From JAVZOV01 sp049976445 (GTDB lineage Archaea > Thermoproteota > Thermoprotei > Gearchaeales > WAQG01): 6,872 nt of DNA. Under the pieces are notes generated by a model, which worked only from the letters and a program-made list of their open reading frames with translations, was not told where the DNA came from and ran no database searches. Shown here in pieces: positions 1 to 6,672 of the stretch (positions are counted from its first letter, which is position 1; each line of letters starts with the position of its first letter). Location of the stretch: contig JBMFIF010000074.1 in assembly GCA_049976445.1 (NCBI GenBank), positions 1 to 6,872 of the forward strand, read 5' to 3'. Made by a program: the position numbers and the translations under genes.

Positions 1-346
1 GTTGTTGGGCTGGTTTCCATGTTAATGCTAAGATTCCTCCTATGAGTCCTAGTATAAAACCTATTATGAAACCACCGGAGCTTGTTATCAATGATAATAT
101 TGAGAATATTAGAACTATTATGCCGCCATTCTTAACTTTACTAGGGTCACCGGAGTTTATCATCATGGATCCAAAGATTATGATTATGCCGAATATCATT
201 CCTAAAAGTCCAAGGATAACGATGATTGCGCCTGCGAATGGTATAGGTATAAATGAGCCCATTGCGGATATTGCTATACCTCCTAGTAGGATGAATATTC
301 CTGCTAATAGTGATAAAACGAAAGCGCCTGTTGGTTTTTCTGGCAT
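1..346 (-). CDS. Small glycine-rich membrane protein, C-terminus cut off by window edge
   Basis: An open frame runs from ATG at 346 (reading leftward) to the window edge, giving 115 codons with no stop. The protein begins MPEKPTGAFVLSLLAG and is almost entirely hydrophobic. Likely membrane segments are at about residues 7-29, 36-63, 74-89 and 91-109, with one short polar loop (NSGDPSKVKN, 64-73). Helices are rich in glycine, as in tightly packed small membrane proteins. The visible end (TWKPAQQ) leaves the membrane, and a soluble tail may follow outside the window. Similar short archaeal proteins often carry a proline-rich linker and zinc ribbon there, but none is visible here. Upstream in frame there is only a TAA at 365-367 and no other ATG, so the start is secure. 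It diverges from the DUF996-like gene. I recognise the general type (small four-helix archaeal membrane protein) but not a named family; function unknown. Confidence 0.8.
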   Translation of the reverse strand, partial: MPEKPTGAFVLSLLAGIFILLGGIAISAMGSFIPIPFAGAIIVILGLLGMIFGIIIIFGSMMINSGDPSKVKNGGIIVLIFSILSLITSSGGFIIGFILGLIGGILALTWKPAQQ

Positions 347-370
347 TGCATGTTTAAATTGTGATTAGTA

Positions 371-380
371 TTATTTAAAT
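371..380 (-). promoter_or_regulatory. Candidate TATA box for the leftward membrane-protein gene
   Basis: On the minus strand this reads ATTTAAATAA, close to the archaeal TATA consensus (TTTAWATA). Its centre is about 30 bases from the ATG at 346, so transcription would begin within a few bases of the start codon, giving a leaderless or nearly leaderless mRNA. No Shine-Dalgarno sequence precedes that ATG, which fits. The whole spacer is AT-rich (a second TATA-like stretch lies at 402-412), so the exact element is uncertain. Confidence 0.5.
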
Positions 381-479
381 TTAATTGTTTGTTGAATAAA
401 ATTTTATATGATAGTGAAGTTGAAATTATCTATATTTTAAGAATTAATGTGATAAATTTAATTAGGTAGAATACTCAGT

Positions 480-487
480 TTTATATA
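480..487 (+). promoter_or_regulatory. TATA box of the DUF996-like gene
   Basis: TTTATATA matches the archaeal TATA consensus. Initiation about 25 bases downstream would fall near 508-511, a few bases before the ATG at 516, so the transcript would be nearly leaderless. This also argues against the upstream in-frame TTG at 489, which would lie in the promoter itself. No experimental start site is available. Confidence 0.6.
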
Positions 488-515
488 CTTGTATAACGAT
501 ATATTGTTGATAACG

Positions 516-1019
516 ATGGCTTCATTGCATGATGCAAAAATATTAGGCGGGATAGGTTCAATATTGATGCTATTTGTTCCAGTAGTGGGACAGATACTTG
601 TTTTAATCGGTATAAAAAACATTTCTGATATAACTAATGATAGGTCTGTGTTTGATAATGCATTATATGCGCTTATATTTGGTATAATAGGGAGCATAGC
701 GATGTTTGCTGTATTCTATGCTCTTTTGCCGCTAATTTTTACATTTGCTTTGCCAATAATTGTTGCGTTAATTGTGGGATTTGTTTTTTATCTACTTAGT
801 GCAATATACTTAAGAAGAAGTTTTGATCGTATAGCTGAGCTTTTGAACATAAGCTATTTTAAAACTGCAGGTCTACTTTATTACATAGGTGCAATATTAA
901 CGATTATACTTGTTGGTTTTATCATAGTGTTTGTGGCAGAAATATTCATGATAATAGCGTTTTTCTCAATACCTGAACAACCTCCTCCTCCACCATCACC
1001 GCCTCCGCCTCCAACATAG
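516..1019 (+). CDS. DUF996-like integral membrane protein with polyproline tail
   Basis: A 167-residue protein starts MASLHDAKILGGIGSILML. That N-terminus, a short polar stretch then a glycine-rich first helix, resembles the archaeal DUF996 family of unknown function. Membrane segments lie at about 9-33, 47-70, 72-97 and 117-149, with a charged cytoplasmic-looking loop at 98-112 (YLRRSFDRIAELLNIS). The tail is PEQPPPPPSPPPPPT, a short rigid proline-rich end that could bind a partner or act as a spacer. An in-frame TTG at 489 would add nine residues, but the ATG at 516 fits both the family N-terminus and the TATA box at 480-487. The last 24 bases overlap, in antisense, the end of the MMPL gene. 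Family assignment is from pattern memory, not a search; biochemical role unknown. Confidence 0.8.
   Translation: MASLHDAKILGGIGSILMLFVPVVGQILVLIGIKNISDITNDRSVFDNALYALIFGIIGSIAMFAVFYALLPLIFTFALPIIVALIVGFVFYLLSAIYLRRSFDRIAELLNISYFKTAGLLYYIGAILTIILVGFIIVFVAEIFMIIAFFSIPEQPPPPPSPPPPPT
996..1019. other. 24-bp convergent gene overlap
   Basis: The rightward DUF996-like gene stops with TAG at 1017-1019 and the leftward MMPL gene with TGA at 998-996, so their coding ends overlap tail to tail. The same CCT/CCG-type repeats encode the final prolines on the plus strand and the closing Trp-Arg-Arg-Arg-Arg on the minus strand. The two mRNAs must therefore be complementary at their 3' ends, and leftward transcripts extending further would be antisense to the neighbour. 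Confidence 0.9.
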
Positions 1020-4000
1020 AATTATTTTTTTATTATAAGTGTTATTTTTGTGTTCCCATATTTTAGGATGGGATGATGTCAGTTTTGGTAACCACCAGTT
1101 CCATTTTTTCATGAGCATCATTATGCTGGGTACTAGGAGTATTCTTACTATGAATGCATCTAATGTTACTGCTAGTGATAGTGTGAAGCCTATTTCTTTT
1201 AGCATGAGGACTGATGATATGAGTAGTGTTGCGAATGCTGATGCCATTATCATTCCGCATATTGTGATTGCTGTTCCTGTAGTTTCTACTGATGTGACTA
1301 TTGCCTCCTCATCTGGGATTCCTTTTGTTACTTCTTCTTTGGTCCTTGTGACTAGGAATATATCGTAATCTATTCCTAATCCTATTATTGACATGAAGAG
1401 GAATATTGGTAAAGCCCAATATATTGGTAATGAGAAGTGTATTTGTAATAGAAGGACAATGATGCCTAATGTCCATGAAATGCTCATTAGTATCGTAAGT
1501 ATTAACCTTAATGGTGTGAATATTGATCTTAACGCTAATAAAAGTACTATGTATATTCCAATTAAAGCAAAAGGTATCATATAGTTGAAGAAATCTTTAT
1601 CAACATTACCAGTTATATCCATTGTCTGTGCTGTTTCGCCTGTTATGTAGAATGCATAATTTGAATATTCATTTTTTTCTAATTGTTTTAAAGTAGTGCG
1701 AACATTATTTATTATGTTAAATGCTTCTGAAGATGATGGTGCGGCGTTTATTGTAAACGTATATAGTATTGTTTGATTATCATTTCCAACGTATTGTTTA
1801 ATTAGATTTAAAGTATTCTCTGTCATATTACTTGGTTTTATGTAAGTTTTATCTGGTCTTGTGAAACCTTTTATTGATGCTACACCACTTACAGTATTGA
1901 GTGTTTCTGCTATATTTTCGAGTTTTCCATATATTTGTTTATTCAGTGTGTTGTTATGAAAGACTGGTTCGGGAGTTTTTATTACAAGTATGTTTGGGCT
2001 TGTGAATCCGGTACCAAAGCTTTGTTCCATTACTGTGAAGCCAATTTTTGATTCTGTGTTTGGTAGCATATCAATTTCTCTATAATCTCTACTAAGGTAA
2101 AACAGTGGTATCATAAGAATAATGGTGATTAGTAGAAATATTAATAGTATTTTTCCAGGCTTTTTTACTGCTGTTGTTGCAAGTCTTTTAAGATATTTTG
2201 ACCTGATGCTGTTCTTATTGTTTCTGTTAATAAGTTTGCTTGGCCAGAATACTTTGTCTCCTAGAAGTACTAGGATACTTGGTGTGAATGTTAATGATAT
2301 TATGAGTGCTATTAGAATTGCGATGGCAAGTGATAGCCCAATGCTTCTTAAAATTCCTATGCTGCTTAGCATAAGACTACTAAAGCCGATTATTACTGTT
2401 GTAGCACTTGTTGCGACAGCCTCACCACCAAATCTTAATGCAGTTTTTATTGCGTTATCTTTAGAATTGTTTTTTAATCTTTCTTCATAAAATCTATATA
2501 TTATATAAATTGTGTAATCTGTTCCTGCGCCCATAATTACAACAGTAAGCATCGGTCTGACTATGAAATATATGCTAGTAACATACTGTGCTAATAAGTA
2601 TACTGCAAGTTGTGATATCATCAGCATTGACCCTACTATGAATAATGAGATGAGCGGCGTGATTGGTGAAAGAAAAGATACAATTAATAATACTATTACA
2701 AGTATTACAGTAACCATATCTATATATCTAACATCATTTTGTGCAGCACTATGTAAATCGGCAGACAATGCTACCTCTCCTGATACGTAGATAGAAAAAC
2801 CGTTTAGAGCGAACTCTTTAGCCAAATTATGTACCCTTGACCTTAAGTCTTTTGTTAATTTCACATCATCGGTATTATTATATATCGTATAGGTTATGTA
2901 GACAAGCATTGTTTTATTATCGTTACTAACATATCTATTGTAGAGGTTTACTGGAATAGAATCCGGATATACAGGTTTAGGATAAGCTGATGTTATATTA
3001 CTTTTTAATTGATCAAGTAAGCTATTTGTTAGTTCATTTATTTGTGTGTCAGTAGGTTTTGGTCCAAGTTCAATTATTGTGTTAATGTATTTTGTCATAT
3101 TCGATGAAAGTTGTTGCTGTAATAATTTTACGAGAACATTCGTAATTTGTTCATCAGTTGCATGGTTACTTGGATAGAGATCTAATAAAATATCTCTGCT
3201 TAAAGTTTTATTAGAAGTTATGTAAGTATAATTTATTACAAACTGTTTGATGATTATACTATTGTTCCAATTTGTTATATTAAAATTCTTCGCAATAGTT
3301 TGGATAAATTCTAATTGTGTTTTATTTTGTATTATATTTGGAAAGAATGTAGTACTAACTAAATTGTTTATGATCGTTTGCGCTCTTATTAATGGTGGAG
3401 GATTTGTTACTAATTTATCGATAATCTTAATCGGTGGAAAAGACTTATTCCATGAATAGACAAATGCATTGTAGTAGGAGAGTATTAATTCCGTTGTTGG
3501 ATCGGTTGCATTTAAAGATTTGATCAACATGGGCCTTACGATGTTATTGGTTTTGCTATTTATCATATAAACACTTTGTGAAGCGTTCGTAATGATTTCT
3601 TGTGATAATATTTGTGACCATGTAAACGTATATAACGAGGGGGCTAAATAAATTAGTTTGGTTGTTTTATTTGTTTGATCTTTAAGTATTGACATATAGT
3701 TAGCTAATAGTATTATGTTATTTTTTAAATTATATGCTGTATTATGTAGTGTGATTATACTATTCTTTAATTTTAATTTCAGATTATCAATTGTTTTATT
3801 TATAATGTTAAAATAAGTTTCGAGAATCCTTGTATAAGCTGAGTACAATGAATCTATCGAGGCGTTTTTGCTTAATGTAAAATTAAGTTGTATTAAAAAT
3901 ATTTTAATGTCTTGTGAGCGGATATCGGATCCATTTATTACTATTATGAATTGGCTACTGCTTCTATTTCCAAACTCTTTCTGAATTATGTTATTTGCGA

Positions 4001-4163
4001 TCACACTTTCAGAAGACGAGGGGAGAAATGAAACGATATTATAGGAAAGTACTGAATCTAATTTCATTGATAAGGGAATTGATATAAGAAGAATTATAAT
4101 CCAAAAAATGATTAATATTTTCCATTTTGAGATAACATTCTTAACTATCCATTCAAATACCAT
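996..4163 (-). CDS. MMPL/RND-superfamily transporter with enlarged, sequon-rich first ectodomain
   Basis: A 1055-residue membrane pump with the duplicated MMPL architecture: one helix, a large outside domain, then a five-helix bundle, twice. First half: helix 14-32, ectodomain about 35-480, helices about 481-635. Second half: helix 670-690, ectodomain about 692-858, helices about 861-1018. Each bundle holds the expected Asp-Tyr motif, GAGTDYTIY (D549-Y550) and GLGIDYDIF (D932-Y933), equivalent to the proton-relay pairs of mycobacterial MmpL3. This supports proton-driven export of a hydrophobic or lipid-like substrate. The first ectodomain is about 445 residues, against about 165 for the second, and holds 18 N-x-S/T sequons. 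The gene follows the ABC permease by 46 bp with a weak ribosome site (AAGGGATC, 4167-4174). It ends in a basic tail (CWRRRR) antisense to the neighbour's polyproline codons. Substrate unknown; family call is strong. Confidence 0.92.
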   Translation of the reverse strand: MVFEWIVKNVISKWKILIIFWIIILLISIPLSMKLDSVLSYNIVSFLPSSSESVIANNIIQKEFGNRSSSQFIIVINGSDIRSQDIKIFLIQLNFTLSKNASIDSLYSAYTRILETYFNIINKTIDNLKLKLKNSIITLHNTAYNLKNNIILLANYMSILKDQTNKTTKLIYLAPSLYTFTWSQILSQEIITNASQSVYMINSKTNNIVRPMLIKSLNATDPTTELILSYYNAFVYSWNKSFPPIKIIDKLVTNPPPLIRAQTIINNLVSTTFFPNIIQNKTQLEFIQTIAKNFNITNWNNSIIIKQFVINYTYITSNKTLSRDILLDLYPSNHATDEQITNVLVKLLQQQLSSNMTKYINTIIELGPKPTDTQINELTNSLLDQLKSNITSAYPKPVYPDSIPVNLYNRYVSNDNKTMLVYITYTIYNNTDDVKLTKDLRSRVHNLAKEFALNGFSIYVSGEVALSADLHSAAQNDVRYIDMVTVILVIVLLIVSFLSPITPLISLFIVGSMLMISQLAVYLLAQYVTSIYFIVRPMLTVVIMGAGTDYTIYIIYRFYEERLKNNSKDNAIKTALRFGGEAVATSATTVIIGFSSLMLSSIGILRSIGLSLAIAILIALIISLTFTPSILVLLGDKVFWPSKLINRNNKNSIRSKYLKRLATTAVKKPGKILLIFLLITIILMIPLFYLSRDYREIDMLPNTESKIGFTVMEQSFGTGFTSPNILVIKTPEPVFHNNTLNKQIYGKLENIAETLNTVSGVASIKGFTRPDKTYIKPSNMTENTLNLIKQYVGNDNQTILYTFTINAAPSSSEAFNIINNVRTTLKQLEKNEYSNYAFYITGETAQTMDITGNVDKDFFNYMIPFALIGIYIVLLLALRSIFTPLRLILTILMSISWTLGIIVLLLQIHFSLPIYWALPIFLFMSIIGLGIDYDIFLVTRTKEEVTKGIPDEEAIVTSVETTGTAITICGMIMASAFATLLISSVLMLKEIGFTLSLAVTLDAFIVRILLVPSIMMLMKKWNWWLPKLTSSHPKIWEHKNNTYNKKIILCWRRRR
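1021..1049 (+). terminator. T-tract terminator candidate for the DUF996-like gene
   Basis: Two bases after the TAG stop lies a run of seven T (1025-1031) and then five T (1045-1049), with no stable hairpin. Archaeal RNA polymerase commonly stops at such intrinsic T tracts. The tract lies inside the 3' coding part of the opposing MMPL gene, where it encodes an Asn/Lys/Ile-rich tail. It would act only on the rightward transcript, since in the leftward transcript the same bases are A tracts. Confidence 0.5.
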
Positions 4164-4209
4164 ACTGATCCCTTGTGAGTAATTTTGTGTAAATTTTTAT
4201 TTTTTGTGT

Positions 4210-5085
4210 TTATCTTGATAAGTATTTCCACGATAGTATTGTTCCTATTATTGCGAATATTAGTGCGAATGCTGTTAAGTATAAGTAGTCAAACCATAGT
4301 GTGTATGAACCTGTTGCACCTATTAATAACTGTCTAACGGCATCGTTTGTGTATGTTAGTGGGTTTACTTCTGCTATTGGTTGTAGCCATGATGGCATTG
4401 ATTTTGTTGGGTAAAAGGCGTTACTTGCGAAGAGTAATGGTAAGTTTAGTAGGTTCATGATTGCCATCTGTGATTCCCAGCTTGTGGATCTTATAGCTAA
4501 CATTATGAATAGTGATGCTAGTCCGAATGCCATTAAAAATAATGCGGCGTAAACTCCTATTATATCGAGTATTGTGATTCCCTGTTTAAACTCCATTTCT
4601 AGAAGTGTTGCGGCTAATAATACTATTGTAGCTTGTACTAATGCTCTTATTACTGATGAAATAACCTTACTTATTACTATGTTTGCTCTGGATATTGGTA
4701 TGGTAAGTAGTTTGTTTAAAAATCCTAGTCTTCGATCCCAAACTATTGTCATTCCGCTGCTCATTGCTGTGAAGAGCACTATAAACGATAACATTCCGGC
4801 TGCTAGGAATGAAAAGTAGTCTGTAGTGCCGAATTGTGCTTGTAGTATTTGTGCAGAAATTTGATCAATTATTTGTTTTGGTATATTGAGCCCTGGTATA
4901 TTAATGCTGGTTCCTGTAAAGAAAGCGCTTATGTTCATAGATTTACCAAATAATACTAGCCATATTATAGGTTGGAATAGTGATATGAATAATATGACAG
5001 GAACTTTATACCACTTTTTTAGTTCTCTGTTTATTAATGCCCACATTCCATGTAGTGGGCTTAGGTTTTGTTTTTCTTCTATCAT
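4210..5085 (-). CDS. ABC-2 type exporter permease (DrrB-like)
   Basis: A 291-residue membrane subunit of an ABC exporter, partner of the ATPase encoded just upstream. Six membrane segments are visible at about 28-48, 92-114, 139-162, 172-199, 206-224 and 264-286. The cytoplasmic loop WDRRLGFLNKLLTIPISR (116-133) is the typical coupling region of ABC-2 permeases. The stretch from NLPLLFASNAFYP to EVNPLTYTNDAVRQLL (214-254) is the family signature found in DrrB-type drug exporters. The first outside loop (about 50-90) is somewhat long. A longer frame opens at 5133, but the ATG at 5085 is preferred: it has AAGGAGGG seven bases upstream, it overlaps the ATPase stop in ATGA, and MIEEKQNLSPLHGMWALINRELKKW looks like a family N-terminus. 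It probably works as a homodimer with two ATPase copies. Substrate not predictable. Confidence 0.92.
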   Translation of the reverse strand: MIEEKQNLSPLHGMWALINRELKKWYKVPVILFISLFQPIIWLVLFGKSMNISAFFTGTSINIPGLNIPKQIIDQISAQILQAQFGTTDYFSFLAAGMLSFIVLFTAMSSGMTIVWDRRLGFLNKLLTIPISRANIVISKVISSVIRALVQATIVLLAATLLEMEFKQGITILDIIGVYAALFLMAFGLASLFIMLAIRSTSWESQMAIMNLLNLPLLFASNAFYPTKSMPSWLQPIAEVNPLTYTNDAVRQLLIGATGSYTLWFDYLYLTAFALIFAIIGTILSWKYLSR

Positions 5086-6083
5086 GATCTTGCCCTCCTT
5101 AAAGTTCTTCTCATTGCAAAGGCTTCTTCCCAACTGGCTTGCTCTTCTCTAAGACTTTTACCTGTGTACTCCATATAGACTTCATCCATGGTTGGCTCTG
5201 TGATTGATATTTTTGTAACTTTTATACCATTTTTATTTAACATTTCGATAATCTTTGGAGCTGTTGAACTGCCGTCCTTTGTTTTTATTCTAATAGTTTC
5301 TCCGATGTTTTTCGTTTCTGTGATTCCTTCTATACTGTTTATTATTTTAAGTGCTGTTGTTGCATCACTGGCTATTTGTATTGTTATGATATCACCGCCT
5401 ATGCTTTCTTTAAGTTCTCTAGGTGTACCTATTTGTATGATTTTTCCTTTGTCTATTATTGCTATTCTATCACAGTATGCATCAGCTTCCTCCAGATAAT
5501 GTGTTGTAACGAATATTGTCATCTTGTACTGTTCTTTCAGTTTGATAATATATGACCATATTGCTGCTCTCGTTTGTACATCTAAACCTAAAGTAGGCTC
5601 ATCAAGGAATAGTACTGATGGTCTATTTATAAGGCCCATAGCCACTTCTAAACGTCTTCTCATTCCTCCAGAATAGTTTTCAACTTTTTTGTGCGCGGCT
5701 GACGTTAGCTCTACCATTTCTAGTAATTCTTCAGCTCTCCTTCGTCCGATATCTCTTGGAATGCCGTAGAGGTCTGACATTAGTATCATGTTTTCCCATC
5801 CTGTGAGGTCTTCATCAGCTGTATATTCTTGGTGAACAACTCCTATAGACTGACGAACTTTCGATGGCTGTTTAATTATATCAAATCCATTAACTATTGC
5901 AGTACCTTCAGTTGGTTTTAAGATCGTCGTTAGCATATTTATCGTTGTTGTTTTTCCTGCACCATTTGGGCCTAAAAATCCAAATATTTCCCCTTTCTTC
6001 ACTTCAAAATTTATGTGATCAACAGCTACTAATGAGCCAAACACCTTTGTTAGATTGATAGCTTTTATTACAGATTCACTCAT
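5082..6083 (-). CDS. ABC exporter ATP-binding protein (DrrA-like)
   Basis: A 333-residue nucleotide-binding subunit that powers the ABC-2 permease encoded next. All ATPase motifs are intact: Walker A GPNGAGKTT (38-46), Q-loop glutamine at Q85, signature YSGGMRRRLEVA (137-148), Walker B VLFLDEP with catalytic E162, D-loop LGLD (165-168) and switch histidine H195 in THYLEEA. The wording around the Q-loop and signature (DEDLTGWEN, GGMRRRLEVAMGL), and a C-terminal domain ending PTMDEVYMEYTGKSLRE (297-313), place it in the DrrA/daunorubicin-resistance type of exporter ATPases. Length is normal for that group. The start ATG at 6083 overlaps the padR stop in ATGA and is preceded by a GAGG-type ribosome site. 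The stop overlaps the permease start in the same way, so the two subunits are likely coupled in translation. Exported substrate unknown; drug, lipid or polymer are all possible. Confidence 0.95.
   Translation of the reverse strand: MSESVIKAINLTKVFGSLVAVDHINFEVKKGEIFGFLGPNGAGKTTTINMLTTILKPTEGTAIVNGFDIIKQPSKVRQSIGVVHQEYTADEDLTGWENMILMSDLYGIPRDIGRRRAEELLEMVELTSAAHKKVENYSGGMRRRLEVAMGLINRPSVLFLDEPTLGLDVQTRAAIWSYIIKLKEQYKMTIFVTTHYLEEADAYCDRIAIIDKGKIIQIGTPRELKESIGGDIITIQIASDATTALKIINSIEGITETKNIGETIRIKTKDGSSTAPKIIEMLNKNGIKVTKISITEPTMDEVYMEYTGKSLREEQASWEEAFAMRRTLRRARS
5093..5100 (-). promoter_or_regulatory. Shine-Dalgarno site of the permease gene, inside the ATPase C-terminal codons
   Basis: On the minus strand this is AAGGAGGG, a strong match to the anti-SD end of archaeal 16S rRNA, seven bases before the ATG at 5085. 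It lies within the codons for the ATPase tail (LRRARS), so the basic tail and the ribosome site share bases. It decides the permease start over the longer in-frame option at 5133. Confidence 0.85.
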
Positions 6084-6499
6084 GGTGTGATCAACCTCTC
6101 TAATCTGTTTTTCAAATCTTCGATCCTTGATTTATAAGGAGCAAGTTTCGATTTACCAGTATCTTCTAGATATGACACATAACTTTCTATCTCAGTAAGC
6201 ATATCTTCTATACTACGAGGTTTCCTAAACGGCAATACTTCTTTGATCTCCTCTAAACCCTTTTCAGTTAATTTATATCTCCCATTTTCCAGTTTAGTAA
6301 CTAAACCATCTCTTAATAATGTGGATAGGAGTGGGTATATTGAACCTGGAGATGGACGCCACCATCCCCATGTCATCCTCTCTATTTCATTTATTATCTC
6401 AACACCATTTTTTGGTGCTTCACTGAGTATCCATAGTACTAAGAATCTTAATCCTCCTTCTTTTCCTATACGTCTCCTAAATTCTATGTAATGCCACAT
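6080..6499 (-). CDS. PadR-family transcriptional regulator, first gene of the export operon
   Basis: A 139-residue regulator with the PadR winged-helix fold. The N-terminal part (residues about 13-90) carries the diagnostic run GLRFLVLWILSEAP, GVEIINEIE, then the recognition-helix motif WWRPSPGSIYPLLSTLLRDGLV and the wing GRYKLTEKGLEEI. The C-terminal part (about 100-137) is charged and helical, as expected for the dimerisation helix. The frame stays open upstream to 6592, but the extra 31 residues would cover the TATA box and palindrome and look like noise. The ATG at 6499 gives a normal-length protein and sits about 30 bases from a good TATA box. PadR proteins usually repress a neighbouring efflux operon and are released by a hydrophobic ligand. 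Here the gene is first in the operon, so autoregulation is likely. Its stop overlaps the ATPase start by four bases (ATGA). Confidence 0.93.
   Translation of the reverse strand: MWHYIEFRRRIGKEGGLRFLVLWILSEAPKNGVEIINEIERMTWGWWRPSPGSIYPLLSTLLRDGLVTKLENGRYKLTEKGLEEIKEVLPFRKPRSIEDMLTEIESYVSYLEDTGKSKLAPYKSRIEDLKNRLERLITP
6089..6098 (-). promoter_or_regulatory. Shine-Dalgarno site of the ATPase gene
   Basis: On the minus strand this reads GAGGTTGATC, close to the archaeal ideal GGAGGTGATC with one extra T. It ends five bases before the ATG at 6083, inside the last codons of padR. Internal genes of this operon have SD sites while the first gene does not, the usual archaeal pattern for leaderless first genes. 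Confidence 0.75.
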
Positions 6500-6508
6500 A
6501 CTCGACAC

Positions 6509-6522
6509 CGATATCGATATCG
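6509..6522. promoter_or_regulatory. 14-bp perfect palindrome, candidate PadR operator
   Basis: CGATATCGATATCG is its own reverse complement over all 14 bases. It lies between the operon TATA box and the predicted start of transcription, where a bound repressor would block polymerase. It is two tandem GATATC units (6510-6515, 6516-6521). A third GATATC (6539-6544, within AGATATCT) lies on the other side of the TATA box. Binding by this PadR is inference; the motif differs from the ATGT/ACAT half-sites known for bacterial PadR. Confidence 0.55.
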
Positions 6523-6530
6523 AAAACCAG

Positions 6531-6538
6531 TATTTAAA
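6531..6538 (-). promoter_or_regulatory. TATA box of the padR-ABC-MMPL operon
   Basis: On the minus strand this is TTTAAATA, an excellent archaeal TATA box. Initiation about 25 bases downstream would fall near 6505-6510, about 6-11 bases before the ATG at 6499, giving a very short leader. The bases just upstream (minus strand AGATAT) are where the TFB recognition element would lie, but they are not a strong purine-rich match. Confidence 0.7.
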
Positions 6539-6556
6539 GATATCTAACCGAATTAC

Positions 6557-6617
6557 GAGACTGTCCAGATAAGTCATCAACCACAACATCACTACTACAT
6601 AATAAGTGGACAGTCTC
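6557..6617. repeat. 11-bp inverted repeat with adjacent 9-bp direct repeats, upstream of padR
   Basis: GAGACTGTCCA at 6557-6567 is repeated as its exact complement TGGACAGTCTC at 6607-6617, with 39 bases between. The same 9-mer CCGAATTAC directly precedes the left arm (6548-6556) and overlaps the right arm by one base (6617-6625), so it occurs as a direct repeat outside the arms. A looser third copy of this sequence occurs near 6694-6713 (GGAGACTCCCGAATTAATTT). The interior has no gene. It could be a paired site for a second regulator, a hairpin-forming element or a relic of a small mobile element flanked by a target duplication. Confidence 0.6.
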
Positions 6618-6672
6618 CGAATTACTTAATTAATAAAAAATTATTTATTTTAATTCCTCTTCCGGTAAGCTG

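Noticed and set aside
42..368. Rightward open frame of 108 codons at the left edge.
   Set aside because: It is the antisense of the leftward membrane-protein gene (1-346). Its protein is full of Pro/Ile/Met with no sensible pattern, whereas the minus-strand frame gives clean membrane helices and a well-placed ATG and TATA box.
2122..2490. Rightward open frames inside the MMPL gene (also at 1039-1368, 2563-2790, 3247-3459).
   Set aside because: They are antisense shadows of the long MMPL frame, without promoters or ribosome sites, and their hydrophobicity mirrors the membrane helices encoded on the other strand.
5086..5133. Upstream extension of the permease frame (16 residues).
   Set aside because: It lacks a ribosome site, overlaps the ATPase gene by about 50 bases and adds sequence unlike a permease. 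The ATG at 5085 has a strong SD site and an ATGA junction.
6500..6592. Upstream extension of the padR frame (31 extra residues from ATG at 6592).
   Set aside because: It would place the TATA box and the palindrome inside coding sequence, and PadR proteins normally begin close to the FRRRIGKEGGLRF region. The ATG at 6499 is a better fit.
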